Shown here in pieces: positions 14,680 through 21,463 of a stretch of DNA of 31,389 nucleotides. Each line of letters starts with the position of its first letter. Position 1 is the stretch's first letter. Origin of the DNA: a virus; the IMG/VR virus record IMGVR_UViG_3300031851_000107, positions 1 through 31,389 of that record, one strand, 5' to 3'. The position numbers and the translations under genes are program-made. The notes beneath the pieces were generated by a model that saw only the letters and a program-made list of their open reading frames with translations, made no database searches and was not told where the DNA came from.

Positions 14680-14923
14680 TAAAGGCATTATAATTCCAGA
14701 AAAGAAACTTATTGACATTACAGATATTTATGACCAAAGAAGTCGCAAGAAAAAGGAACTTGAATTTTATACTATTGAAATGGAAAAGTTGATGCAAAAA
14801 TTAGCTAGACTTAATCATGAAATTGGGGTTACTGAAACAATAATTTCACTCATAGAGCAAGAAACTGTATTAGATTTTAAAGAAAGTATCGAAGAAAAAA
14901 GAAAATTACTAAAAGATAATTGA
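14672..14923 (+). CDS. Small helical phage protein, function unknown
   Basis: 83 residues. After a short N-terminal peptide (MSDKGIIIPEKKLIDITDIY) it is one long charged helix (RSRKKKELEFYTIEMEKLMQ, then KLARLNHEIGVTETII), likely a coiled coil, ending KRKLLKDN. It overlaps the nuclease gene before it by 8 nt. I recognise similar small proteins in marine T4-like phages, without a function. It ends just before the promoter of the RNase H gene. Confidence 0.55.
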   Translation: MSDKGIIIPEKKLIDITDIYDQRSRKKKELEFYTIEMEKLMQKLARLNHEIGVTETIISLIEQETVLDFKESIEEKRKLLKDN

Positions 14924-14948
14924 CTCTTTAAATAACATATGCTATGAT
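14920..14948 (+). promoter_or_regulatory. Host sigma70-type promoter for the RNase H gene
   Basis: TTGACT (14920-14925), 17-nt spacer, TATGAT (14943-14948), overlapping the stop of the previous gene. Transcription would begin near 14955, so a TTG at 14954 cannot be the start codon; the ATG at 14978 with GGAG nine bases upstream fits. Confidence 0.65.
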
Positions 14949-14977
14949 AGTTATTGAATAATATGGAGACTAAACAA

Positions 14978-15829
14978 ATGATTTTAATTGATTATAACGG
15001 TGTTGCTATTGGTATGATGTTGGCGCGAAAAGAGCCTATCGATGAAAATATTATACGACCTATGATCTTAAATCAGATCAGAATGTACCGTAAAAAATAC
15101 TTTAAAGAGTATGGAGAAATAGTTGTTGTTGCTGATGGTGGTGGTAACTTTCGCAAAGAAATTTATCCATATTACAAGTGGAGACGTTCTGAAGGTCGTG
15201 ACGAATCCAAGATTGATTGGGATGAAGCATTTCGAATTATTCATATGATTTTTGAAGAAATAGGTGAAAACTTTCCTTACAAGACAATTAAACAATGGGG
15301 TTGTGAGGCAGATGATACTATCGCACGTATAGCATTTGAGACACAAGAGTTTGGCAAACATGAAAATGTGATGATTATTTCAGGTGATAACGATTTCATT
15401 CAACTACAGAAAATGTCTAATGTAAAGCAATTCAGTCCCATTACAAAAAAGCTTGTAACTACAGATGATCCTCATAGATGGACAATGGAAAAAATATTTA
15501 AGGGTTGCGGCAGTGATGCTGTTCCTAATATACTTTCTCCAGATAATGCTATTGCTGAAGGTATCAGACAAAAACCTATGACTAAAAAGAGAATGGATGA
15601 TTGGTACAATAGCGAAGATCCTAAGATGGGTATGGATGAAGAAACTTATAAAAACTTTTGTCGTAATAAAAAACTTGTAGATTTAACAGAAACTCCTCAA
15701 AGTATAAAAGATGAAATTATAAATACATATGAAGCACAAGATCCTTGGAAAAACAAGAGTAAGGTGTTTCCCTATTTAGTAAAGAAACGATGCAGATTGT
15801 TGGTTGAAAACGTACAGGAGTTTATATGA
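14978..15829 (+). CDS. rnh: T4 RNase H-type flap endonuclease/exonuclease
   Basis: 283 residues from the ATG at 14978. A longer frame from TTG 14954 or ATG 14963 exists, but GGAG (14965-14968) is properly placed for 14978 and the protein then begins MILIDYNG, as family members do. The FEN/5'-nuclease acidic residues are visible: D5, D53 (VVVADGGGNFRK), E110-A-D-D113 (GCEADDTIA), D137 and D139 (ISGDNDF). A helix-3-turn-helix-like DNA-binding segment follows (GCGSDAVPNIL). In T4 this enzyme removes RNA primers and flaps from lagging-strand fragments. Its stop overlaps the next ATG (ATGA). Confidence 0.85.
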   Translation: MILIDYNGVAIGMMLARKEPIDENIIRPMILNQIRMYRKKYFKEYGEIVVVADGGGNFRKEIYPYYKWRRSEGRDESKIDWDEAFRIIHMIFEEIGENFPYKTIKQWGCEADDTIARIAFETQEFGKHENVMIISGDNDFIQLQKMSNVKQFSPITKKLVTTDDPHRWTMEKIFKGCGSDAVPNILSPDNAIAEGIRQKPMTKKRMDDWYNSEDPKMGMDEETYKNFCRNKKLVDLTETPQSIKDEIINTYEAQDPWKNKSKVFPYLVKKRCRLLVENVQEFI

Positions 15830-16239
15830 AACTAATTTATGAAGTATTTGATTTAGTAAAATCATCTAAAAATGTAGATGATAAAATCAATGTGTTGAGA
15901 AAAAATGAAACTTGGGCACTAAAAGATGTATTGAGGGGAACATATGACCCTAAAGTTAAATGGAATGTGCCAACAGGTAAACCACCATATGAACCAAACC
16001 AGGGACATAACGCTCCCGCAAATCTCTTAAAGCAAAATAAACAATTCAAATATTTTGTTAAAGGCTTAGATGGTGATAAGCTACTAAAACCGAGAAGAGA
16101 AATGTTATATATCAAACTGCTAGAATCTGTTCACCCTAAAGATGCGGAGATTGTAATTAACATGACCAGTAAAAAATCTATAACCGGAATTTCAAAATCT
16201 TTAGTTAGAAAGGCGTTTCCAAATTTGATAACAGAATAA
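15826..16239 (+). CDS. Conserved T4-like phage protein (DUF6433-type)
   Basis: 137 residues starting MKLIYEVFDLVKSSKNVDDK. The conserved pattern LKDVLRGTYDPKVKWNVPTG, then KPPYEPN, PANLLKQNKQFKYFVKG, RREMLYIKLLESVHPKDAE and GISKSLVRKAFP identifies a family widespread in T4-like and marine phages (DUF6433, named from memory), of unknown function. Its start is coupled to the RNase H gene (ATGA overlap), which links it to replication. A terminator follows 40 nt after its stop. Confidence 0.7.
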   Translation: MKLIYEVFDLVKSSKNVDDKINVLRKNETWALKDVLRGTYDPKVKWNVPTGKPPYEPNQGHNAPANLLKQNKQFKYFVKGLDGDKLLKPRREMLYIKLLESVHPKDAEIVINMTSKKSITGISKSLVRKAFPNLITE

Positions 16240-16281
16240 TATGAAGATCAATAATAAAAATACTATTTTATACACTACTGT

Positions 16282-16317
16282 AACTGGCTTTCCCTGGGAA
16301 GTCAGTTTTTACTTTTT
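16282..16317 (+). terminator. Rho-independent terminator
   Basis: AACTGGCTTTCC (16282-16293) pairs with GGGAAGTCAGTT (16296-16307), 11-12 bp including two G-T wobbles, followed by TTTTTACTTTTT. It closes the RNase H transcript. A new small gene begins 16 bases later. Confidence 0.8.
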
Positions 16318-16332
16318 ACTAAGGAGAATACT

Positions 16333-16509
16333 ATGCCTCAAACTCAAATTCAAAAACTTATGCAAGATAGCGCAGAACTAGAAAACTTTGCACAAAAGTT
16401 AAAAATTGAGGGAAAATTAGATTTAGTTAAAAAAGTAAAAGCCAAAAAGAAATATCTAGATGATTATATAACAGGAAAATCTCATGTAATTAAAGAAAAA
16501 GTTGCATAA
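16333..16509 (+). CDS. 58-residue lysine-rich helical miniprotein
   Basis: 58 residues starting MPQTQIQKLMQDSAELENFA, then a Lys-rich helix (LDLVKKVKAKKKYLDDYITG). A strong RBS (AAGGAG at 16321-16326) sits 6 nt before the ATG, immediately after the terminator at 16282-16317, so expression would need read-through or an unseen promoter. No family is recognised. The clear RBS and clean frame between a terminator and a promoter support it being real. Confidence 0.6.
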   Translation: MPQTQIQKLMQDSAELENFAQKLKIEGKLDLVKKVKAKKKYLDDYITGKSHVIKEKVA

Positions 16510-16513
16510 TGAG

Positions 16514-16542
16514 TTGACATAATCAAAACTCTGTTGTATAAA
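16514..16542 (+). promoter_or_regulatory. Host sigma70-type promoter for the HD hydrolase gene
   Basis: TTGACA (16514-16519), 17-nt spacer, TATAAA (16537-16542), about 31 nt before the ATG at 16574. The -35 is perfect and the -10 has one mismatch. Confidence 0.78.
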
Positions 16543-16573
16543 ATACATGTAATTCAACAGAGAAAGAATCATC

Positions 16574-17086
16574 ATGTCTATAGTAGATAATGCACAATAT
16601 TTTGCGATTGCTGCACACGGAGCAATTGGTCAAAAAAGAAAATATTCAAATGACGATTACATTGTTCATCCCCAAAGAGTTGCCAAAATTGTCGAAACAT
16701 ATGGCGGCACAAATTCTATGATTGCTGCAGCTTGGTTACACGATGTTTTAGAAGATACTCAAGTTTCATATGATACAATGTACGATGTGTTTGGAAGTGT
16801 TATCACCGGCATGGTTGTCGGTCTGACAGATGTTTCTGTTCCTAGCGATGGTAACAGAAAGGCGCGTAAGAATTTAGATAGATTGCACACAGCAAACGCA
16901 ACTGCAGATTCTCAATTCATCAAATGTGCAGACATAATGGATAATGCTTTTGACATTTATGATTGTGATCCTAATTTTTGGAAAGTCTATAAGGCTGAAA
17001 TGCTCATGGTATTAGATGTGATGAGAAAAGAAGTTAAAGAAAAAACAATCTGGAAAAGAGCGTTAGAGGTAGTTGAAAGAATTTGA
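16574..17086 (+). CDS. SpoT/MESH1-like HD-domain phosphohydrolase
   Basis: 170 residues forming a single HD domain of the RelA/SpoT hydrolase type. Metal and catalytic residues match the family: H15 and the GQKRKY region (AAHGAIGQKRKY), H32-P (YIVHPQRVA), H56-D57 with E60-D61 (AWLHDVLEDT), and D120 with N124 (KCADIMDN). There is no synthetase, TGS or ACT domain. Such small HD proteins remove the 3'-pyrophosphate of (p)ppGpp or related nucleotides, so it could lower the host's stringent alarmone during infection; action on another nucleotide is also possible. It has its own near-perfect promoter and is followed directly by another promoter, so it is made as a single early gene or short transcript. 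Confidence 0.8.
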   Translation: MSIVDNAQYFAIAAHGAIGQKRKYSNDDYIVHPQRVAKIVETYGGTNSMIAAAWLHDVLEDTQVSYDTMYDVFGSVITGMVVGLTDVSVPSDGNRKARKNLDRLHTANATADSQFIKCADIMDNAFDIYDCDPNFWKVYKAEMLMVLDVMRKEVKEKTIWKRALEVVERI

Positions 17087-17115
17087 TTGACAAAGAAGTG
17101 AAGATAAGCTATAAA
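17087..17115 (+). promoter_or_regulatory. Host sigma70-type promoter for the 17148 gene cluster
   Basis: TTGACA (17087-17092) begins on the base after the HD gene's stop; 17-nt spacer; TATAAA (17110-17115). The ATG at 17148 is 33 nt on. It likely drives the packed genes from 17148 to PhoH and beyond. Confidence 0.78.
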
Positions 17116-17147
17116 GTAATAGTAAAGAGAATCAAAGAAAGAAAAAA

Positions 17148-17450
17148 ATGACTAACCGTATCGCAGAAACAATCCTTTCACAAATCAAAACAATTGATCC
17201 TCGCGCACTTTGGGCTTGGGGTTCAAAAGAATATATGCGTACTTCTACAGACGGTATTATGTTCAAAACTTCAGGAATGGTTAAATGGAAAGGTAAAGTT
17301 CAAATCGAACTAAATGGTTCCGATCTTTATGATATTACTTTTATGCGTATTCGTAAAGTAAAAGGTCAACTCACTTGCATTACTGACAAAAAAGTGACAG
17401 ACGTTTTTGTCGAAGACCTTGTAAATACAATTGATATGCAGGTTGGCTAA
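17148..17450 (+). CDS. Small conserved phage protein, function unknown
   Basis: 100 residues: AETILSQIKTIDPRALWAWGSKEY, then beta-strand segments (GIMFKTSGMVKWKGKVQIELNG, SDLYDITFMRIRKVKG) and a C-terminus VFVEDLVNTIDMQVG. I recognise this pattern (WGA/S near the N-terminus, LNxxDxYD in the middle, xDLVxxID at the end) from small proteins in many phages, but no function is known to me. It is the first gene after a strong promoter, so probably expressed early and strongly. Its TAA overlaps the next ATG (TAATG). Confidence 0.6.
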   Translation: MTNRIAETILSQIKTIDPRALWAWGSKEYMRTSTDGIMFKTSGMVKWKGKVQIELNGSDLYDITFMRIRKVKGQLTCITDKKVTDVFVEDLVNTIDMQVG

Positions 17451-18010
17451 TGAATATATTCATCTTATCAGACGATCCCGTAGAGGCCGCTCGGCTTCAA
17501 TGCGATAAACACGTTGTTAAAATGGTCTTAGAAAGTGCCCAGATGCTTTCTACAGCACATAGAATGCTTGACGGAAATCTAGGAATTCGTGCGTCCAAAT
17601 CTGGTAAACGTATGGTAAAATACTGGACAATGCCGGATGATCGTGAGAATAGTTTATATAAAGCAGTCCATATGGCACATCCATGCACTGTATGGACTAT
17701 GGAATCTAAAGCAAATTACGATTGGCATTATCAACATTTTATTGCACTTTGTGAGGAATATACATACAGATATAATAAAGTTCATTTGACACAAACTAAA
17801 TTGCAAAATGTATTAGCTGAAGCGCCTAAAAATATTTCAAATATGTCACAAACTCCATTTAAATTGGCTATGAATAATGAGCCGCAATGTAAGTTTCCAA
17901 ATGATCCTATAAAGTCTTATAAATTATACTATCAGACCAAGCAAGAAAGGTTTAAAATGTCATGGTCCAAACGACAAATTCCGGATTGGTTTACAGTCGC
18001 AGTAAGTTAG
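17450..18010 (+). CDS. Conserved phage protein with CDKHVVKM motif, function unknown
   Basis: 186 residues. The N-terminal pattern MNIFILSDDPVEAARLQCDK followed by HVVKMVLESAQMLSTAHR is strongly conserved in phages of several families, as are the later segments HPCTVWTMESKANYDWHYQHF, LCEEYTYRY and the C-terminal YYQTKQERFKMSWSKRQIPDWF. Several conserved His, Cys, Trp and Glu residues suggest an enzyme or metal/nucleotide binding protein, and some annotations link relatives to DNA repair glycosylases, but I see no decisive motif here. It is coupled to the gene before (TAATG) and overlaps the next gene by 49 nt. Confidence 0.6.
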   Translation: MNIFILSDDPVEAARLQCDKHVVKMVLESAQMLSTAHRMLDGNLGIRASKSGKRMVKYWTMPDDRENSLYKAVHMAHPCTVWTMESKANYDWHYQHFIALCEEYTYRYNKVHLTQTKLQNVLAEAPKNISNMSQTPFKLAMNNEPQCKFPNDPIKSYKLYYQTKQERFKMSWSKRQIPDWFTVAVS

Positions 18011-18180
18011 TAAAATATGAATATGATAATCTACAGAGAGCAAAAAAGTTGCCTAGAGACCATAAAAACAAATTTGCAATAGTTAGACATTGGGAATTAG
18101 AATTACATAAACAGAAATTAGCAATACAAATGGATATGAATGATGCCACTCTATACAATAAAAAATACTACAACAGATGA
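17962..18180 (+). CDS. Small basic phage protein, function unknown
   Basis: 72 residues from the ATG at 17962, with AAAGG 11 nt upstream; it overlaps the end of the preceding gene by 49 nt in another frame. A shorter start at TTG 17986 is possible. The body (YEYDNLQRAKKLPRDHKNKF, then AIVRHWELELHKQKLA) is charged and helical, reminiscent of short proteins in cyanophages. No function can be inferred. Its 3' end overlaps the next gene by about 40 nt. Confidence 0.5.
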   Translation: MVQTTNSGLVYSRSKLVKYEYDNLQRAKKLPRDHKNKFAIVRHWELELHKQKLAIQMDMNDATLYNKKYYNR

Positions 18181-18379
18181 AAGTTGGGAAGTATCTTGTA
18201 GCTGGAATGAGTTACAGGAAAAACTATCAAAAAATTCTGATTTAACACAAGCACTTTCCACTGCTGGTTTTATTAGCGGTAGAAAAGATATGATTGGTCA
18301 AACGCCTTCTGGTTTTAAAGATCATTTGAACAGAATTAAAGCGGGTTCTGGAAGAAATAATACTATTAGGACAGTTTAA
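18140..18379 (+). CDS. Small phage protein resembling FmdB-like regulatory proteins without Cys
   Basis: 79 residues. Two adjacent ATGs (18140 and 18143) could start it; starting at the second gives MPLYTIKNTTTDESWEVSCS. The pattern MPxYxxxxxxxxE at the start, then GFISGRKDMIGQTPSGFKDH and LNRIKAGSGRNNTI at the end, matches a family of small phage proteins related in shape to FmdB. The zinc-binding CxxC pairs of FmdB proteins are missing, with only one Cys left. Function unknown. The phoH gene starts 3 nt after its stop. Confidence 0.6.
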   Translation: MMPLYTIKNTTTDESWEVSCSWNELQEKLSKNSDLTQALSTAGFISGRKDMIGQTPSGFKDHLNRIKAGSGRNNTIRTV

Positions 18380-18382
18380 TAA

Positions 18383-19066
18383 ATGAAGAAAAATAATTCT
18401 CTTACAGTGAATATTGAAGAATTAATTGAAATTGATCCCATTACAGATAATCAAAAACTGGCATTTGATTATTGGGACGATGATTCAAATTTAGTTATGT
18501 CAGGTTCTGCTGGCACTGGCAAAACTTTTATTGCATTATATCTTGCTTTAGAATCCATGCTAAATGATCCTGACGTATACAGAAAAATTATATTGCTTCG
18601 GTCTGCGGTAACTACACGGGATCAAGGATTTTTACCAGGAACAAAAGAAGAAAAAGAAGCTTCATATGAGGCTCCTTATAGATTAGTATGCTCTGAATTA
18701 TTTGGTTTTGACGGAGCATATAATAAAATGAAAACTGCCAACAAAATTCAGTTTGAAACGACTTCTTTTCTAAGAGGATGCACCTTCGATCAATCTATTG
18801 TTATTGTAGACGAAATGCAAAACTTGAATTTTCATGAATTAGATTCCGTCATTACACGAATAGGTAAAGATTGTCGTATAATTTTTTGCGGTGATCATAA
18901 ACAAACTGATTTTAAATTTAAAGATGAGAGTGACGGAATTATAAAATTTATACAGATCATTGAGCAAATGAGATTCTTTAGAATTGTAAATTTTGGCTGG
19001 GAAGATATTGTTCGGTCTGATTTAGTTCGTGACTATATAATGACGAAAGAGATATTAAACTTCTAA
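18383..19066 (+). CDS. phoH: PhoH-family P-loop ATPase
   Basis: 227 residues. Walker A is GSAGTGKT at residues 41-48, Walker B is VIVDE at about 140-144 followed by MQN, and later segments FCGDHKQTD and RSDLVRDYI are typical of PhoH. The Q-motif-like TDNQKLAFDYW precedes Walker A. PhoH-like genes are very common in marine phages; the protein is an ATPase linked to RNA or to stress in bacteria, but its role in infection is not settled. It lies in the tight early gene run after the promoter at 17087, 10 nt before the glutaredoxin gene. Confidence 0.88.
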   Translation: MKKNNSLTVNIEELIEIDPITDNQKLAFDYWDDDSNLVMSGSAGTGKTFIALYLALESMLNDPDVYRKIILLRSAVTTRDQGFLPGTKEEKEASYEAPYRLVCSELFGFDGAYNKMKTANKIQFETTSFLRGCTFDQSIVIVDEMQNLNFHELDSVITRIGKDCRIIFCGDHKQTDFKFKDESDGIIKFIQIIEQMRFFRIVNFGWEDIVRSDLVRDYIMTKEILNF

Positions 19067-19076
19067 AGAGGAAAAT

Positions 19077-19331
19077 ATGATAACGATTTATGGAAAGAGT
19101 AATTGCAATTTTTGCACCAAAGCTGTTGAATTGGTGGAAACATATAAAATGAAATATGAATATAAAGATGCAGAAGAATTTGAAAACTTTGAAGAACTAC
19201 AAAAAAGAATAAATTCACATTCTATATCTACAGTTCCTCAAATATTTTGGTTTGATAAACATATCGGAGGCTATCAAGAGTTAGTCTCTACAATAGAAAA
19301 CACAAGGGAGTTCGGACAAGATGGATTTTGA
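19077..19331 (+). CDS. grx: Glutaredoxin
   Basis: 84 residues with the redox motif C10-N-F-C13 (KSNCNFCTKAVEL), the cis-Pro segment STVPQIFWF, and the C-terminal GGYQEL. It would supply electrons to the C-terminal cysteine pair of the phage NrdA, as T4 NrdC does. The CNFC sequence differs from the usual CPYC in lacking Pro, as is common in phage glutaredoxins. GAGG at 19068 region is the RBS, and its 3' end overlaps the endolysin gene by 11 nt. Confidence 0.85.
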   Translation: MITIYGKSNCNFCTKAVELVETYKMKYEYKDAEEFENFEELQKRINSHSISTVPQIFWFDKHIGGYQELVSTIENTREFGQDGF

Positions 19332-20181
19332 TTTTACAGAAGAACATGTTAAGACAATTTTACATAAAGACGATGTAGCCGATTGGTACAATGCAATGGT
19401 AGAATTGTTTCCAAAGTATGAGATTACCACACCAAATCGCGTAGCAGGCTTTATTGCCCAAACTGCACATGAAAGCGCAAGCTACAAAACTATTACTGAA
19501 AATTTGAATTATAGCGCAAAGGCACTAGATGCTATTTTTGGGAAATACTTTAAACGTGCAGGTGTTGATGCTCAAGGATATCATAGACAACCAGAAAAGA
19601 TTGCTAATCGCATTTATGCAAATCGTATGGATAATGGCGATACTGCATCAGGTGATGGTTGGACATTTAGAGGTGGTGGCATTCTACAATTAACAGGTCG
19701 CTATAATTATACTGAATTTGGTAAGACTGTTGGAATGACTGCTGAGGAAGCAACTGATTATGTACGCACTCCTAAAGGTGCTATTGAAAGTGCATGTTGG
19801 TTCTGGAAAACAAATAATATTAACAGATATTGTGACGCAGATGATATTCTTCGAATGACAAAGCGTATCAATGGAGGCACAATTGGACTTGCAGATCGTA
19901 AGAAACATTATGCACACGCTCTTGAGGTTCTTGGTGGTAAGGTAAAATTTCCAGCACATATTACATCAATTGAAGATGATAATGACGATATAACATATAG
20001 CCTTATTAGACGAGGATCTAAAGGCGACACAGTAAAGAAGCTTCAGGAAGCTTTGGGATTAGATGCTGACGGCGATTTTGGTCCTGGAACAGAAGCAGCA
20101 TTAAAAGCGTGGCAAGTTGAACACGATTGTACTCCAGACGGAATCGCTGGACCTCAAACATTAGGTAAAATTTTCTCATAA
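19321..20181 (+). CDS. Endolysin: GH19 glycosidase with C-terminal peptidoglycan-binding domain
   Basis: 286 residues. The catalytic GH19 domain covers about 1-205: AHES (H50, E51) and a second Glu in TITENLNYSA (E60) form the expected acid pair, and FRGGGILQLTGRYNY (116-130) is the family's substrate-binding signature. Residues about 224-286 (SLIRRGSKGDTVKKLQEALG, then DGDFGPGTEAALKAWQ and DGIAGPQTLGKIF) are a PG_binding_1 domain. It would cut peptidoglycan glycan strands at lysis. No signal peptide or membrane segment is seen, so release would need a holin. Placed in the early block behind glutaredoxin, far from the spanins at 9883. Confidence 0.88.
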   Translation: MDFDFTEEHVKTILHKDDVADWYNAMVELFPKYEITTPNRVAGFIAQTAHESASYKTITENLNYSAKALDAIFGKYFKRAGVDAQGYHRQPEKIANRIYANRMDNGDTASGDGWTFRGGGILQLTGRYNYTEFGKTVGMTAEEATDYVRTPKGAIESACWFWKTNNINRYCDADDILRMTKRINGGTIGLADRKKHYAHALEVLGGKVKFPAHITSIEDDNDDITYSLIRRGSKGDTVKKLQEALGLDADGDFGPGTEAALKAWQVEHDCTPDGIAGPQTLGKIFS

Positions 20182-20202
20182 AATAAGGATGAAATAAGAA
20201 CA

Positions 20203-20388
20203 ATGGCTAAATTCAGTCGATACGATCCTAAGAATAAAAAACGTAATAAGCATAAGTCGCAGTCTCAGAATAAAGATTTAAGAATACGTGATGTAGAAGA
20301 AAGCGGAACTTCTTTTAAATTAAAAGGTCACCAAGTTGATTACGTTTTACTTGACGGATTAGACGATTATGATGTGGATGAAAGTTAA
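20203..20388 (+). CDS. 61-residue protein with basic N-terminus, function unknown
   Basis: 61 residues: a strongly basic N-terminal half (KFSRYDPKNKKRNKHKSQSQ) and an acidic C-terminal half (YVLLDGLDDYDVDES). The contrast suggests binding to nucleic acid or to a charged partner. It is in a small-gene run after the endolysin; AAGGA lies upstream. No family is recognised with certainty. Confidence 0.5.
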   Translation: MAKFSRYDPKNKKRNKHKSQSQNKDLRIRDVEESGTSFKLKGHQVDYVLLDGLDDYDVDES

Positions 20389-20391
20389 ATC

Positions 20392-20961
20392 ATGGACAAA
20401 ATTATATTAACAGATTGTGACGGCGTTCTTATGAATTGGGAACAAGCGTTTAATGAATGGATGATCAGTAATGGTCATTCAGTTCAACCCAATTACTCGA
20501 CTTCATACGATATGGCCAAAAAATATAATATAACTGAAATTAAAAAAAGAGAGTTAGTAAAAAACTTTAATGAATCTAGTAGGATTGGATGGTTACCTCC
20601 TCTTAGAGATTCTATTAAATATGTTAGAAAACTCCATGAAGAACATGGATACGTTTTTCATATGATAACCTCACTATCAAAAGATCCTTGGGCAGGCAAA
20701 CTAAGAATAGAAAATACTGAAAAACTTTTTGGTAAAACTGCTTTTGAAAAATACGTCTTTCTTGACGTAGGCGCAGATAAAGATGATGCATTAAAGCCAT
20801 ACGCAGATAGCGAACTTTTATGGATAGAAGATAAGCATGAAAATGCTGTTACTGGAGAGAGATTTGGATTAAACTCTGTTTTAATAGCGCACGATCATAA
20901 TAAAGATAGTTATATTGAAAGATACGATACTTGGAAACAATTGTATGAGGAAATCACATGA
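20392..20961 (+). CDS. HAD-family 5'(3')-deoxyribonucleotidase-like protein
   Basis: 189 residues. HAD motif I is D8-C-D10-G-V (ILTDCDGVLMNW), with the Asp nucleophile and the second Asp. A motif II-like Thr/Ser is in MITSLSKDPWAG, Lys follows in that region, and the acidic motif is LLWIEDKHENA. The size and motif spacing match the NT5C-type 5'(3')-deoxyribonucleotidases found in T4-like phages. It would remove phosphate from nucleoside monophosphates, adjusting the dNTP pool alongside NrdAB. Other HAD phosphatase roles remain possible. Its stop overlaps the next start (ATGA). Confidence 0.72.
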   Translation: MDKIILTDCDGVLMNWEQAFNEWMISNGHSVQPNYSTSYDMAKKYNITEIKKRELVKNFNESSRIGWLPPLRDSIKYVRKLHEEHGYVFHMITSLSKDPWAGKLRIENTEKLFGKTAFEKYVFLDVGADKDDALKPYADSELLWIEDKHENAVTGERFGLNSVLIAHDHNKDSYIERYDTWKQLYEEIT

Positions 20962-21170
20962 AATCTATTGCAGAACTATTAAATCTACGATATGAATTTG
21001 AGACTCGCGCATTAAATCTTAATATCCCAGAAAATAGAAAAGTGAGTTGTATAAATAACATTGAATGGTTTAAAGAAAACGGCCACATTAAAAATAGATT
21101 TAAGTGTGGCTACAAAGAATGCCTAGAAATTTGTGATATTTTATTGAAGGCATATTATAAGAGGGAATAA
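20958..21170 (+). CDS. Small conserved phage protein, function unknown
   Basis: 70 residues: SIAELLNLRYEFETRALNLN, then NIPENRKVSCINNIEWFKEN and HIKNRFKCGYKECLEICDIL. Mainly helical with four Cys, two of them near the C-terminus. It is coupled to the nucleotidase gene (ATGA overlap) and stops directly before the next ATG (TAA then ATG), linking the early block to the structural block. No function inferred. Confidence 0.5.
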   Translation: MKSIAELLNLRYEFETRALNLNIPENRKVSCINNIEWFKENGHIKNRFKCGYKECLEICDILLKAYYKRE

Positions 21171-21443
21171 ATGGCTAGATCAAAATCAAGTTATGTAGCA
21201 AAAGCCTTTGGAAGCAAAGGAGTTTTCTCTACCGCTATACCAGAAAGAACAGCATCTGGAGTAGTGACTAAAACAGCAGCAACTTCTGGAGCACCGACAT
21301 TATCAGCAACAGCGCCCACTTCTCCCAAGCACGGCGATTTTTGGTATAATACTACCTCAGATGTTTTACATGTATACAACACAAATGAGTGGGTATTAGC
21401 AACAAAAGATATGGCTGTTCCTATGGCAATAGCGTTAAGCTGA
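21171..21443 (+). CDS. Small virion-associated protein with shared fibre module
   Basis: 90 residues: a basic, Ser/Lys/Ala-rich N-terminus (MARSKSSYVAKAFGSKGVFS), a low-complexity Ala/Thr stretch, then SPKHGDFWYNTTSDVLHVYN...EW (about 51-75), which is the same short module found in the fibre genes at 693-5179 and in the 727-residue protein at 27426. It begins immediately after the stop of the preceding gene and precedes the giant structural gene by 20 nt. Probably a small virion structural protein or fibre linker. Confidence 0.6.
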   Translation: MARSKSSYVAKAFGSKGVFSTAIPERTASGVVTKTAATSGAPTLSATAPTSPKHGDFWYNTTSDVLHVYNTNEWVLATKDMAVPMAIALS

Positions 21444-21463
21444 AAAGTAAAGGTTAGAGAAAA

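Noticed and set aside
17665-17698. 8-bp inverted repeat AGTCCATA/TATGGACT within the 17450 gene
   Set aside because: Repeats of this size and spacing are expected many times by chance in a window this long, and no T-tract or gene boundary is near.
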